A stretch of DNA of 64,000 nt from Desulfovibrio fairfieldensis (GTDB taxonomy: Bacteria; Desulfobacterota; Desulfovibrionia; Desulfovibrionales; Desulfovibrionaceae). The notes under the pieces were generated by a model. That model did not search any database. It was not told the DNA's origin and was given only the letters and a program-made list of their open reading frames with translations. The position numbers and the translations under genes are program-made. Positions 16,318 through 25,285 of this stretch are shown one piece after another (position 1 is the stretch's first letter; every line of letters starts with the position of its first letter). Where the stretch lies: positions 2,508,501 to 2,572,500 of the forward strand of contig NZ_CP014229.1 in the NCBI RefSeq assembly GCF_001553605.1, given 5' to 3'.

Positions 16318-16809
16318 TCCTCCCTGTTGGTGTGGGTTGCAGTTGTGTCCATCTTCACAATCCTTGTTCTTTTGTCAAGAAAAATTATCAATACTGAATA
16401 GAGGGGCAAAGCCTGCCGGCATGGCACAGGCCGCAACTTGCCGGTATCGTATCCGGATGCCCCGCATGTTGCCGCTCCGGCAGCTCAAAAATTTTTAAAC
16501 CGTCCCGGACAGGCGCCACAACCCCGGAAACAGGCTCTACTAGGACATGAGGAGCATGTTTTTCCAGGCCGCGCAAAAAAATTTAAAAAAAAATTTTCAT
16601 CGTGAAAAAATTTAACAGGCTGATTTTATGGTCAAAATTTTTTGACACCATTTTTCCCGCCCTAAAGAGTAAAAATTTTTGCACGAATAGACTTGCAATG
16701 CAGGCGGGGATTTCTTAAATTCAGCTCGCGGCGGGAAACCGCCCCACAGGCGTTTCCGTTACGACAACTCGTTCCCCATACCGGGGAGCAAAAGAAAGGA
16801 AGGTTAACC
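16318..16809. promoter_or_regulatory. AT-rich divergent promoter region between peroxidase and porin genes
   Basis: About 490 nt without a gene. From 16560 to 16690 there are repeated A and T tracts, including a long A/T block at 16572-16600. TTGACA at 16640-16645 is followed by a weak -10 (TAAAGA, short spacer). Such UP-element-like tracts fit a highly expressed porin. On the left side, a TTGACAAAAG sequence on the minus strand near 16370-16379 may serve the peroxidase gene. Confidence 0.5.
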
Positions 16810-18378
16810 ATGAAAAAGATCGCTACGCTTCTGTTGGCGGCGGGCTTGGTGTTCGGTGCTGCTACCGGCGCCAGCGCCATTGATTTCAAGGCCAAAGGCC
16901 AGTGGATCATGAGCTTCGACTATGGCCAGAACGGCAATTTCACCGGCGGTAATGGTCAGACCGGCTACAACGGCAAGGAAGACGACTTTGAAGCCCGCCA
17001 GCGTGTGCGTCTGCAGTTGGACGCCGTGGCTTCCGAGTCCCTGTCCGGCACGGTCTTCTTTGAAATCGGCGACACAATGTGGGGGCAGGAAAAAAGCGGC
17101 GGCGCGTTGGGCGCGGACGGCAAGATCGTTGAGGTAAAGCGCGCTTACATCGACTGGATGGTGCCCCAGACCGACCTGAAGGTGCGTATGGGCATCCAGG
17201 GTGTGGCCCTGCCCAGCTTCACCACCGGCAGCACCGTGCTCAACGACGACGTGGCCGGCATCACCGCCTCCTACCAGTTCAACGAAAACGTGGGCCTGAC
17301 CGCCCTGTGGGCGCGTGCCTACAATGACAACTACCCCGGCGGGAATTGGTTCGACGGCAACCGTATGCGCCCCGGCCATGCCAACTATATGGACAATCTG
17401 GACGCCTTTGCCCTGCTGGTGCCCCTGACCTTTGAGGGCGTAAAAGTGACCCCCTGGGGCATGTATGCGGCCATCGGCCCCAATACTTTCAGGGCTGAAA
17501 ATGGGAGTAACCGTGATCCCTTCGGCAATATCGACAATATGGGCACTTCCAAAGGCTATGTAAGCGCCGGTATGCTGCCCGTGGGCGGCGCCATGCATCG
17601 GGATGGCACGAACGCCAACGGTGAACGCCGTCTGAGCTCCTATGGCGACGCCTGGTGGGGTGGCCTGACCGGCGAAGTGACCCTGTGGGATCCCTTCCGC
17701 TTTGCCTGGGATTTCAACTACGGTTCTGTGACCTGGCAGGATGACGGCCGCCTGAACCGTCAGGGCTGGCTGGCCTCCCTGCTCTTTGAATACAAACTGG
17801 ATTGGGCCACTCCCGGTCTGTACGGCTGGTACGGTTCCGGTGACGACAGCAACCCGGCCAACGGTTCCGAGCGCATGCCCACTCTCAGCGCCAACAACAC
17901 CAACGGATTCTCCAACTTCGCCTTTGACGGCGATCCCTATATCGCCCGCGACGCGGCCATCGGTCACGGCATGGGCGGTACCTGGGGCATCGGCGCGCGC
18001 TTGAAGGATATGAGCTTTGTGGAAGACCTCAAGCACACCTTGCGCGTGAACTACATCGGCGGCACCAATAGCCCGACCATGGCCAAGAAGATGAGCCTCA
18101 ACGGCATGGCTGCCAATGGCTATACCTATGATCCTGATCAGTTCGCCAATGTGGGTCGTGAAGCCATGTACCTAACCACCATGGACAGCGCTCTGGAAGT
18201 CGGCCTGACCAACAGCTACCAGATGTACGAAAACTTCGTCATCAATGTGGAAGCCGACTACATCGCCCTCTGGCTGGATCATAGCCGCTCCGTGTGGGGC
18301 AACAGCAAGATGAACGGCAAGAGCGACCAGGAGCGCGACGCCTGGAACATCAACGCCAGCTTCGTGTACTCCTTCTAG
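16810..18378 (+). CDS. outer membrane homotrimeric porin (Desulfovibrio type)
   Basis: The 522-residue protein has a clean signal peptide (MKKIATLLLAAGLVFGAATGASA, cleaved at about residue 23). The mature protein is rich in aromatic and glycine residues in alternating beta-strand patterns and ends in a terminal aromatic: WNINASFVYSF. A final Phe is the usual BAM recognition signal. AGGAAGG precedes the ATG at 16810; the frame is open further upstream but without a start context. Sulfate reducers of this group carry several paralogous porins of about 450-530 residues that act as general diffusion channels. Codon use is strongly biased, consistent with high expression. It is monocistronic, with its own terminator. 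Confidence 0.93.
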   Translation: MKKIATLLLAAGLVFGAATGASAIDFKAKGQWIMSFDYGQNGNFTGGNGQTGYNGKEDDFEARQRVRLQLDAVASESLSGTVFFEIGDTMWGQEKSGGALGADGKIVEVKRAYIDWMVPQTDLKVRMGIQGVALPSFTTGSTVLNDDVAGITASYQFNENVGLTALWARAYNDNYPGGNWFDGNRMRPGHANYMDNLDAFALLVPLTFEGVKVTPWGMYAAIGPNTFRAENGSNRDPFGNIDNMGTSKGYVSAGMLPVGGAMHRDGTNANGERRLSSYGDAWWGGLTGEVTLWDPFRFAWDFNYGSVTWQDDGRLNRQGWLASLLFEYKLDWATPGLYGWYGSGDDSNPANGSERMPTLSANNTNGFSNFAFDGDPYIARDAAIGHGMGGTWGIGARLKDMSFVEDLKHTLRVNYIGGTNSPTMAKKMSLNGMAANGYTYDPDQFANVGREAMYLTTMDSALEVGLTNSYQMYENFVINVEADYIALWLDHSRSVWGNSKMNGKSDQERDAWNINASFVYSF

Positions 18379-18406
18379 CTCGCGAAAGACGGCACGGCAC
18401 TCAACA

Positions 18407-18434
18407 AAGGGGAGCCCACAAGGCTCCCCTTTTC
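18407..18434 (+). terminator. porin gene terminator
   Basis: AAGGGGAGCC (18407-18416) and GGCTCCCCTT (18422-18431) form a 10 bp stem with loop CACAA, followed by a short T run. Confidence 0.85.
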
Positions 18435-18478
18435 GTATGGATTTTACGCATTCCGACGGCACACGTAGGCGCTTATAT

Positions 18479-18516
18479 AAAAAAAGAGCCGCGGATCCCC
18501 TGAAATCCGCGGCTCT
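18479..18516 (-). terminator. terminator of the unknown gene at 18542-19057
   Basis: On the minus strand, AGAGCCGCGGAT and ATCCGCGGCTCT make a 12 bp stem, followed by T7 (A7 at 18479-18485). Confidence 0.88.
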
Positions 18517-18541
18517 TAACATAACAAGCTATGCAAGGCGC

Positions 18542-19057
18542 TTACACGTTGTAATCGCCCCGGTTGAATTTGAATTTTTCCGTGGCGGTCATCACTTCCA
18601 GCTCGTTCAGCAACGAATCGAAACCGGGGTTTTGGCCGCGCACGCCGGCTGTGCCCTGCTTGAGCTGGGCCACTTGGCCGTCGATGCCCTGCAACAGGGC
18701 ATAGGCGTCGCGCAGGGAACCCGCGCCAGAGGACGAGCCCAGGGTTTTGGCATAGGAATCCCAGAGATCCAGCGTGCCGGAGGCCTGATTGAAGGCTTCC
18801 TGCAAAATCTCCGCGTCGGGATCGGCAGCCTGGCTCTGTCCCGCGCCGTTCAACAGCATCTGGCTGATCATCCCGGCCTGCGCCGCTCCGGGTGAGAGCG
18901 GGCTGGCAGCGGCATTGGCCTGTTCCGCGCCGGTTCCCAGCTGCTGGGCCAGAATGGCGTCAAAACCGCCGCTCTGGCCGGTCTGCCTGCGAGCCGTCGT
19001 TGCCTGCTGCTCCTGTTGGCGCAGCAAGGCTTCCAATTGTTCGGTATTAATTTCCAT
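18542..19057 (-). CDS. conserved-type hypothetical protein, alanine/glutamine-rich
   Basis: A 171-residue soluble protein with no family I recognise. It opens MEINTEQLEALLRQQEQQ, a helical stretch. It then has a low-complexity Ala/Gln/Gly linker (about residues 20-75) and a predicted helical C-terminal half (ILQEAFNQASGTLDLWDSYA, LLNELEVMTATEKFKFNRGD). There is no signal peptide or membrane segment. GGAGG precedes the ATG and a good terminator follows, so it is a genuine single-gene unit. The linker followed by a folded C-terminal helix bundle is reminiscent of flagellar or secretion accessory proteins, but nothing nearby supports that. Confidence 0.75.
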   Translation of the reverse strand: MEINTEQLEALLRQQEQQATTARRQTGQSGGFDAILAQQLGTGAEQANAAASPLSPGAAQAGMISQMLLNGAGQSQAADPDAEILQEAFNQASGTLDLWDSYAKTLGSSSGAGSLRDAYALLQGIDGQVAQLKQGTAGVRGQNPGFDSLLNELEVMTATEKFKFNRGDYNV

Positions 19058-19204
19058 AATCGCCTCCAGGGTTGGCGTTCATTCCGCACATGCAAGATCT
19101 CTGCCACAGGAGGATAGACAGCTAACATGTTGTTTTTTCAGCCTTCATCCCTATAAAGAAGGAAAAAATTTCCCGTGTCCGAAGCATATGCTTTGTAAAA
19201 GCCC

Positions 19205-19233
19205 TTGTCTATTATTCAAAAAAACTCTATGCT
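19205..19233 (+). promoter_or_regulatory. sigma-70 promoter of the universal stress gene
   Basis: TTGTCT (19205-19210) and TATGCT (19228-19233) are spaced by 17 nt, in an AT-rich stretch about 130 nt before the start codon. Confidence 0.55.
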
Positions 19234-19366
19234 TTTATACAAGTTACAGGGTTAAAGCGTCCGGTTTCAAGCCGGGCGCGCCTTCGGCTAGGGCGGGGGA
19301 AATTTTCCGCCCCTGCCGGGAGCTCCCCAGTCACACTAGCAGCCCGCAGGGGAAATGGAGCTTGCC

Positions 19367-19822
19367 ATGAAGGAAATCAAGAAGATTCTTTGCGCTGTGG
19401 ACCTCTCCGAGCACAGCAAGGCCGTGGCCGAATACGCGGTCCTGCTTGCCAAGGGTTTGGGGGCCAGCGTCCTCGTCGTGTATACGGCTCCCTCGCTGAG
19501 CCAATATGTGGGTTTTCATGTACCGCCCAATACCATTGAGAACTTCGTGGGTGAAATTGTCACCGGCGCGGAAAAGTCCATGGAGGCCTTCGTGGCCGAG
19601 AACTTCGCCGGCGTGGAAGCCAAGGGCCAGGTGCTCATCGGCTACGCGGCCGAGGAAATTCTGAACCGCGCCCATGAGGAAAAGGTGGACATCATTGTCA
19701 TGGGTACCCACGGCCGCAAGGGCATTGACCGCATCCTTTTCGGTTCCGTCGCCGAAAAGGTGGTCAAGAATGCCGACATGCCCGTGCTGACCATCCGTCC
19801 CGCAGAACCCATCGGGGAATAA
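19367..19822 (+). CDS. universal stress protein UspA family
   Basis: A 151-residue single-domain Usp. It begins MKEIKKILCAVDLSEHSKAV and ends with the nucleotide-binding motif GTHGRKGIDRILFGSVAEKV (about residues 108-127), which fits G-2x-G-9x-G-S/T. It is therefore probably an ATP-binding member. I prefer the ATG at 19367, behind GGAG, over the in-frame ATG at 19355. It is transcribed alone, with its own promoter and terminator. Role: stress survival or regulatory signalling; the exact target is not known for this family. Confidence 0.93.
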   Translation: MKEIKKILCAVDLSEHSKAVAEYAVLLAKGLGASVLVVYTAPSLSQYVGFHVPPNTIENFVGEIVTGAEKSMEAFVAENFAGVEAKGQVLIGYAAEEILNRAHEEKVDIIVMGTHGRKGIDRILFGSVAEKVVKNADMPVLTIRPAEPIGE

Positions 19823-19873
19823 TCCGCCGTGACGGCGACGGGGACCTTTTCCCGCCGCCACGCAACGCCTGCC

Positions 19874-19901
19874 AGCCGCCGCGCCAGCGGCGGCTTTTTT
19901 T
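19874..19901 (+). terminator. terminator of the universal stress gene
   Basis: AGCCGCCGC (19874-19882), loop GCCA and GCGGCGGCT (19887-19895), followed by T7. It stands only 10 nt before the hisC start, so hisC transcripts must arise by read-through or from an embedded promoter. Confidence 0.85.
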
Positions 19902-19910
19902 GGGGTGACC

Positions 19911-21047
19911 ATGTCCGAGATCAGCGTGCGCCCACACATCCGGGAGCTCGACGCCTACGTGCCGGGGCTTTCCATTGCGGAAATCCAGCAAAAATACGGC
20001 CTTTCCCAGGTCATCAAAATGGCCAGCAATGAAAACCCGTTGGGGGCCTCGCCTCTGGCCCAGGAAGCCGTGCGCCGCCACGCGCCGTTTCTGTTCCGCT
20101 ATCCCCAGGGCGGCAATCCGCGTCTGGTCCAGGCCCTGGCCGGACTGCACGGGGTGGACCCGTGCCGGGTAGCCGTGGGCAACGGCTCCGATGAAATCAT
20201 TGATCTGCTGATCCGCATCCTGGCCGAACCGGGCAAACATTCCCTGGCCTGCTTTGAGCCCTGCTTCAGCATTTACCCCATCCAAGGCCGGATTTCCGGC
20301 GTGGAGGTCCGCCGCTGCCCGCTGGAAAAGGATTTTTCCTTCAATTTCGACGCCCTGCTCGACCTGGTGGACCAGAGCACCCGCCTGGTTTTCGTGACCA
20401 CCCCGGACAATCCCTCAGGTTACTGCCCGCCGCGCGAGGCTGTGGCGGACCTGGCCCGGCGTTTGGCCGGGCTCGCGCCGGACTGCCTGCTGGTAGTGGA
20501 CGAGGCCTATATGGATTTTGCCGAGGACGAGGCAAGCGCATCCCTCCTGGCCTCGGACATGCTGCCGGACAACACGGCCGTTCTGCGCACCTTCTCCAAA
20601 AGCTGGGGCCTGGCCGGGCTGCGCCTGGGCTACGGGGTGCTGCCGCCCGCTCTGGCCGAATATTTCTGGCGGGCGCGCCTGCCCTTCTCCGTCAACATCC
20701 TGGCGGAAGAGGCGGCGCTGGCCGCCCTGTCGGACACGGCCTTCCGCCGGGCGACTCTGGACGCTGTGCGCCAGGGACGCGCCACGCTGCGCGACGGCCT
20801 TACGAAGTTGGGTTGCGCTGTCTGGCCCAGCGCGGCCAATTTTCTGCTTTTCCAACTGCCTCCGGGCGCGGGTACGGCCAGGGACTGCTTTGAGGCCCTG
20901 CTCCGGCGCGGCATCATCATCCGCCCGCTGAACAGTTATCATCTGCCGGAGCACTTGCGCGTCAGCGTGGGCGACGCCAAAGAAAACGCGACCTTTCTTG
21001 CCGCCATGCGCGACATTCTGACCGGGTCCGAAGGGAGGCGCGCATGA
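19911..21047 (+). CDS. hisC: histidinol-phosphate aminotransferase
   Basis: The 378-residue PLP enzyme converts imidazole-acetol phosphate to histidinol phosphate. Class I/II aminotransferase signatures: NENPLGASPLA near residue 40, VDEAYMDFAE (PLP-ring Asp/Tyr) and the Schiff-base lysine in TFSKSWGLAGLRLGYG (about residue 225). The C-terminal Arg is in LRVSVG. The ATG at 19911 follows GGGGTG. It overlaps cmk by 4 nt (ATGA). HisC-family enzymes can also serve in aromatic amino-acid transamination; no other his genes are nearby. Confidence 0.93.
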   Translation: MSEISVRPHIRELDAYVPGLSIAEIQQKYGLSQVIKMASNENPLGASPLAQEAVRRHAPFLFRYPQGGNPRLVQALAGLHGVDPCRVAVGNGSDEIIDLLIRILAEPGKHSLACFEPCFSIYPIQGRISGVEVRRCPLEKDFSFNFDALLDLVDQSTRLVFVTTPDNPSGYCPPREAVADLARRLAGLAPDCLLVVDEAYMDFAEDEASASLLASDMLPDNTAVLRTFSKSWGLAGLRLGYGVLPPALAEYFWRARLPFSVNILAEEAALAALSDTAFRRATLDAVRQGRATLRDGLTKLGCAVWPSAANFLLFQLPPGAGTARDCFEALLRRGIIIRPLNSYHLPEHLRVSVGDAKENATFLAAMRDILTGSEGRRA

Positions 21048-21745
21048 GCGGACGTCTGCCGGTGGTGACGCTGGACGGCCCCGCGGGCGTAGGCAAGACC
21101 ACCCTGGCCCGACGCATGGCCGAAAGCCTAGGCCTGGCCTATCTGGATACCGGGGCCATGTTCCGTTGCCTGGCCCTCAAACTGGGCCCCGGCGCGGAGC
21201 ATCTGCCCGAGGACGAACTGCGCGAGCGTTGCGGCCAGTGGACTTTCAGCATCGCGGGCAGGGGCCAGAGCGCCACGCTGTTCTGCAACGGCCAGGCCGT
21301 GCGCGGCGAAGTGCGCACTGAAGAAGTGGGCATGTTGGCCGCGCGCATCGGCACAGTGCCGGTGGTGCGCGATGTGCTGCGTCGGGCGCAGCGGGCCATG
21401 GGCGAACACTCGCCCTTGGTGGCGGAGGGCCGGGATATGGGCACTGTGGTCTTTCCGGATGCGCGCTTCAAGTTTTTTCTGGACGCCGCCCCCGAAGTGC
21501 GCGCCATGCGCCGCCTGCGCGACCTGGAAAACCGGGGCGAGCATGCGGAACTGACCGCCCTGACCGAACAGATCCGGCAGCGCGACGCCCTGGACCGCAA
21601 TCGAACTGTGGCCCCTCTGCGCCCGGCTGCGGATGCCTTGATTGTGGATACATCCCAGCTGGATATTGAAGGTGTTTTGGGCGTGATGTTGCACTATATC
21701 AATGTGCACGGCGGCATGCAGGCCTTATCCTCACAGGCGAAATAG
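21044..21745 (+). CDS. cmk: cytidylate kinase
   Basis: The 233-residue protein phosphorylates CMP/dCMP with ATP. It has the P-loop GPAGVGKTTLARRMA (about residues 12-26), LDTGAMFRCLAL for nucleoside binding, EGRDMGTVVFPDA and the lid region RQRDALDRNRTVAPLRPA. All match bacterial Cmk. Its start overlaps the hisC stop, so the pair is translationally coupled. Length is normal. Confidence 0.95.
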   Translation: MSGRLPVVTLDGPAGVGKTTLARRMAESLGLAYLDTGAMFRCLALKLGPGAEHLPEDELRERCGQWTFSIAGRGQSATLFCNGQAVRGEVRTEEVGMLAARIGTVPVVRDVLRRAQRAMGEHSPLVAEGRDMGTVVFPDARFKFFLDAAPEVRAMRRLRDLENRGEHAELTALTEQIRQRDALDRNRTVAPLRPAADALIVDTSQLDIEGVLGVMLHYINVHGGMQALSSQAK

Positions 21746-22398
21746 GGAAAGGCGTTTTATCCCTTGTTCTGCTGTCGCCGTCCAGGCGGACCTCGACGGC
21801 ACCTCTGCGGTTTCCATTAATTATTACTATCCGGCGAATGGTAAGATTTCGGGACTCCAGCGCAACAGTTGAAATGAAGATTTCCTTTCCGCTGTTTCCC
21901 CTTCTTCGTCGCCGTTTCCTATAAAGGCTTGGCCCTGGAGCCATCTTTGGCCCATTTCTATGACTCGGGGCGTTACCTTGGACGACCGCGTGCAGATGTT
22001 GCGTTTCCGGCAGCATCGTAGGCACAATCCCCCAATCTTTTTTTCTCCTTTTCCTGTTGAAATGTCCTGTTGGTTGACTTCTGACGTGACGACGCTTTCT
22101 GTCCCGCCATATCCCCTCTTTCCCTCGCCGTATTTCCCAAACCCCAGTTCGCCATGACCTCGGCAGAAATTGCCTGTTCACGGCAGAAATTGCCGACGGC
22201 CCTCCCCCAGCGCGGCAAGTCTTTGGCGCGTCCATGCCATTACGGCGTATGCATCCCGCTCGTGAGATATTTTTTAGAAAAAATTCCGCTGATTTTATTA
22301 CCTTTTATTTTGAATGGCACAAGCAGTGCATACAGAAGGACACAAGCCACAGGCGCATACGGCGCCGGTGTGGGAAACAGCCTCATGGGGAGGACAAC
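21746..22398. other. 653 nt intergenic region, no convincing gene
   Basis: No frame resembles protein. The stretch is less GC-rich than its neighbours. It contains a direct duplication of CGGCAGAAATTGCC (near 22162 and 22183) and a T-rich segment before the TPR gene that may hold its promoter. The open frame upstream of 22399 in the TPR reading frame lacks protein-like character. Confidence 0.5.
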
Positions 22399-22962
22399 AT
22401 GGACAACCAACTGGATTACGAAATCAATAAGGAATTGGGCGAGTGCTATCTTTTCATGGGCGATTTTGACAAGGCCGAGGAATACTACCGCAAGGCCGCC
22501 AGCAACAATGCCCAGAGCGCCGCGCCCTACATGGGGCTGGCCACCGTGGCCGTGCAGCGTTCCGAACTGGAAAAAGCCCTGGTGCTCTATCAGAAAGCCG
22601 CCGCCGTGGAAGAAACCGACAAGGCCCTCTGCGGTATCGGGCTGGTCTACATGGAACAAGGCAAACACGAAGACGCCTTCAGCCACTTTGCCCGCGCGCT
22701 GGACAAATCCGCCGCCAACATTGTGGCATTGAACTGCCTGGTGCGCGAAGCCTATCAGCTGGGCTGCGTGGAACAGGTTCTGCCCTACCTGGAAGCCGCT
22801 CTGGCCTGCAGCGAAGAAGCCGAGGCCGTGCGCGTGACCCTGGCCGGCTGCCTGATCTACCTGGGCCGCAGCGACGAAGCCCGCCAGCACCTGGAAACCG
22901 TGCTGGGCGCCAATCCGTCCAATAACAACGCCAAGGAACTTTTCGACACCATGGCCGCGTAA
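22399..22962 (+). CDS. tetratricopeptide-repeat protein
   Basis: The 187-residue soluble protein is almost entirely TPR. Repeats start at about residues 7 (ELGECYLFMGDFDKAEEYYR), 42 (PYMGLATVAVQRSELEKALV), 75 (CGIGLVYMEQGKHEDAFSHF), 109 and 143 (GCLIYLGRSDEARQHLETVL). There is no signal peptide. GGGGAGG precedes the ATG at 22399. TPR solenoids bind peptides or partner proteins; the partner is unknown. Transcribed alone, with hairpins behind it. Confidence 0.88.
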   Translation: MDNQLDYEINKELGECYLFMGDFDKAEEYYRKAASNNAQSAAPYMGLATVAVQRSELEKALVLYQKAAAVEETDKALCGIGLVYMEQGKHEDAFSHFARALDKSAANIVALNCLVREAYQLGCVEQVLPYLEAALACSEEAEAVRVTLAGCLIYLGRSDEARQHLETVLGANPSNNNAKELFDTMAA

Positions 22963-22968
22963 GCCAAA

Positions 22969-23073
22969 GCCGGGCGAGAACACGCCCGGCCTTGCGCGCA
23001 GCCAGTAGATACTCCCCTCCCCACACGATTTTCCGGCCCCCGGCGGGTGCCTGGGGCCGGAAAATCTCTTCTT
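22969..23073 (+). terminator. tandem hairpins after the TPR gene
   Basis: A first stem (GCCGGGCG/CGCCCGGC, 22969-22990) is followed by a stronger one: GATTTTCCGGCCCC (23027-23040) with GGGGCCGGAAAATC (23053-23066), then TCTTCTTC. Confidence 0.65.
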
Positions 23074-23263
23074 CAGGGGAAGCAGCGCCGACGCGGGTCA
23101 TCCACGTCGGCGTTCTGTTGTCCGTTGTACGAAAAAAGCGCGAAGACGTGCCCGGAACATCGCCCACCGGCATTCGGCTGGCCCCTGCAGATCCGTCATT
23201 TTCGGTACTTACGATCTTGTTAAAGATGCTCATCCTTAAAATAGAAAATTCCGACACGCTTGC

Positions 23264-23293
23264 TTGGACATGGATTTGTGACATTACTATAAA
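23264..23293 (+). promoter_or_regulatory. candidate promoter of the polysaccharide cluster
   Basis: TTGGAC (23264-23269), an 18 nt spacer, then TATAAA (23288-23293). It lies 280 nt before the first gene of the cluster, in an AT-rich leader. The 23074-23575 gap otherwise holds no gene longer than a 17-codon frame at 23317. Confidence 0.45.
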
Positions 23294-23365
23294 ATGGAGG
23301 AATTGGCATTTACACCATGCAGCCTCAGGAGAACTTTCCTTTTAAGAAGTATCAGCCAAAATCCT

Positions 23366-23372
23366 GGTAGCG
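23366..23372 (+). promoter_or_regulatory. ops-like GGTAGCG in the cluster leader
   Basis: GGTAGCG is the core of the ops/JUMPstart element that recruits RfaH-type antiterminators at polysaccharide operons. Only these seven bases match, so chance is a real alternative; position (transcribed leader of the cluster) is the main support. Confidence 0.25.
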
Positions 23373-23575
23373 AATAAATATATTTGTATTTTCAGCGTAT
23401 TATAAAAATATATAAGCGCCCTGCCAGCTGGGGCCGTGCCTCTTTTTCTTTGTTTTGATATATGCTATCTGAAAAAGACGAAGTGCCTGTCTCGATTTTC
23501 GCCAGCAGACATGACGCCTCTAAGACAGGCAATCTTTTTCGATCCTTTTTAAGACACAGCACTCAGGAAACCAAC

Positions 23576-24016
23576 ATGACAGATATTGTTTCCATCCGGC
23601 ATGGCGACGAATTGCTGGCTATCATTATTCCAGCAGCATATCATGCTGATGGCATACAGTTTTTTACCCCCGGGACATTTTCCCAGCAGTTGGGCTACAT
23701 GAGCCATCCTGCAGGTTATGAAATTCTGCCGCATGATCACAATCCTGTGCCTCGTACTGTTGAATGGACGCAGGAAGTACTTTTTGTCCGATCAGGAAAA
23801 GTTCGTATGGATATTTACGCTCCTGGCAGCCGGGTTTATCTTGAAAGTCGGAAGCTCCTGCCAGGAGATATTGTTCTTCTGGCCCATGGCGGTCATGGTT
23901 TTGTTATGCTTGAACCTTCAGAAATGATCGAGGTCAAGCAGGGCCCATATGCCGCCGAGCAGGACAAGGAACGCTTCTCCTCCGTATCCGAAAACTGTAT
24001 CATCATCAGGGACTGA
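23576..24016 (+). CDS. cupin-fold protein of the polysaccharide cluster
   Basis: A 146-residue single-domain cupin-like protein. It carries a histidine-rich strand, [20 protein letters not shown], and [16 protein letters not shown], followed by [20 protein letters not shown], which fits the two cupin boxes. I start it at 23576 ([11 protein letters not shown]), where the cupin domain begins; a longer frame from 23462 adds unstructured sequence. Small cupins in LPS clusters act as sugar-nucleotide epimerases/isomerases or bind sugars; this one cannot be assigned. First gene of the cluster, 50 nt before gmd. Confidence 0.7.
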   Translation: MTDIVSIRHGDELLAIIIPAAYHADGIQFFTPGTFSQQLGYMSHPAGYEILPHDHNPVPRTVEWTQEVLFVRSGKVRMDIYAPGSRVYLESRKLLPGDIVLLAHGGHGFVMLEPSEMIEVKQGPYAAEQDKERFSSVSENCIIIRD

Positions 24017-24066
24017 GCCGCTTCTATGCGCGTTTTCCCGCACATCACCCCAACCACATACAGCAC

Positions 24067-25212
24067 ATGAAAAAAGCTCTGATCACCGGCATCACCGGCC
24101 AGGACGGCTCCTATCTGGCTGAATTTCTTCTGAACAAAGGGTACGAGGTACATGGTATCAAACGACGTGCCTCGCTGTTTAATACCGACCGCATCGATCA
24201 TCTGTATCAAGGCCCCCATCAGCAAGGCCGTAAGTTCATGCTGCATTACGGTGACCTTTCCGACGCCGGTAACCTGATCAGCATCATGCAGGAAGTGCAG
24301 CCCGACGAGGTCTATAATCTGGCGGCCCAGAGTCATGTGCAGGTGTCCTTTGAATCCCCCGAATACACGGCCAATGTGGATGCCCTGGGTACTCTGCGCC
24401 TGCTGGAAGCCATCCGGATGCTGGGCTTAACAAAAAAGACCCGCTTCTATCAGGCCTCCACTTCGGAGCTTTTCGGCAAGGTGCAGGAGATACCCCAGAC
24501 GGAAAAGACCCCTTTCTATCCGCGTTCACCCTACGCCTGTGCGAAGCTCTATTCTTACTGGATCACGGTCAACTACCGCGAAGCCTACGGCATGTACGCC
24601 TGCAACGGCATTCTTTTCAATCATGAATCCCCCGTGCGTGGCGAAACTTTTGTAACCCGCAAGATCACCCGTGCCTTGGCCCGTATCCTGCTGGGTCTTG
24701 CGTCCTGTCTGTATCTGGGCAACATGAATGCCAAACGCGACTGGGGCCATGCCCGCGATTATGTGGAAATGCAGTGGATCATGCTGCAACAGGAGCAGCC
24801 TGATGATTTTGTTATCGCCACAGGCCGCCAGTTTTCGGTGCGGGATTTTGTCAATGCTGCGGCCGCGGAGCTAGGCCTGACGTTGGAATGGAAGGGGACA
24901 GGCGTAGATGAGATCGCCACTGTAGCGGCCATTGATGCGACCAAGGCAGCCCAGGCCGCCAGAGGTAAGAATCTGCGCATCCAAGTCAATGAGGGCGACA
25001 TCATCGTGCGTGTAGATCCGCGCTATTTCCGACCCACTGAAGTGGAAACACTGCTGGGCGATCCTGTCAAAGCCCAAACAAAACTGGGATGGAAGCCACA
25101 CATCTCTTTTGAGGAAATGGTTGAAGAAATGGCCCGCCATGACCTTGAGTTGGCTCTGCGTGACGCTGTGGTGGAGGGCGCCGGCTTCACCAGTTTCAAG
25201 CACGAAGAATAA
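24067..25212 (+). CDS. gmd: GDP-mannose 4,6-dehydratase
   Basis: The 381-residue SDR makes GDP-4-keto-6-deoxy-D-mannose. It shows the NADP-binding [15 protein letters not shown] (residues 8-22), the catalytic [10 protein letters not shown] with Tyr and Lys (about residues 157-166), [14 protein letters not shown] with the active-site Thr/Glu region, and [19 protein letters not shown]. Length is typical. Its product is the shared precursor for GDP-L-fucose (next gene) and GDP-perosamine (31691). Its GC content resembles the chromosome, unlike genes further into the cluster. Confidence 0.97.
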   Translation: MKKALITGITGQDGSYLAEFLLNKGYEVHGIKRRASLFNTDRIDHLYQGPHQQGRKFMLHYGDLSDAGNLISIMQEVQPDEVYNLAAQSHVQVSFESPEYTANVDALGTLRLLEAIRMLGLTKKTRFYQASTSELFGKVQEIPQTEKTPFYPRSPYACAKLYSYWITVNYREAYGMYACNGILFNHESPVRGETFVTRKITRALARILLGLASCLYLGNMNAKRDWGHARDYVEMQWIMLQQEQPDDFVIATGRQFSVRDFVNAAAAELGLTLEWKGTGVDEIATVAAIDATKAAQAARGKNLRIQVNEGDIIVRVDPRYFRPTEVETLLGDPVKAQTKLGWKPHISFEEMVEEMARHDLELALRDAVVEGAGFTSFKHEE

Positions 25213-25285
25213 GACCTGTCTGGCCTGTTTTTGATTCATGGGGCGGGATGACGCAATATCACCGTCCCATCATATGAGAGAACCT

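Noticed and set aside
16804-18036. 410-codon minus-strand frame inside the porin gene
   Set aside because: Shadow of the highly biased porin coding sequence.
22160-22200. Possible CRISPR-like or iteron repeat (CGGCAGAAATTGCC twice)
   Set aside because: Only two copies 21 nt apart, with no array or cas gene; insufficient for either.
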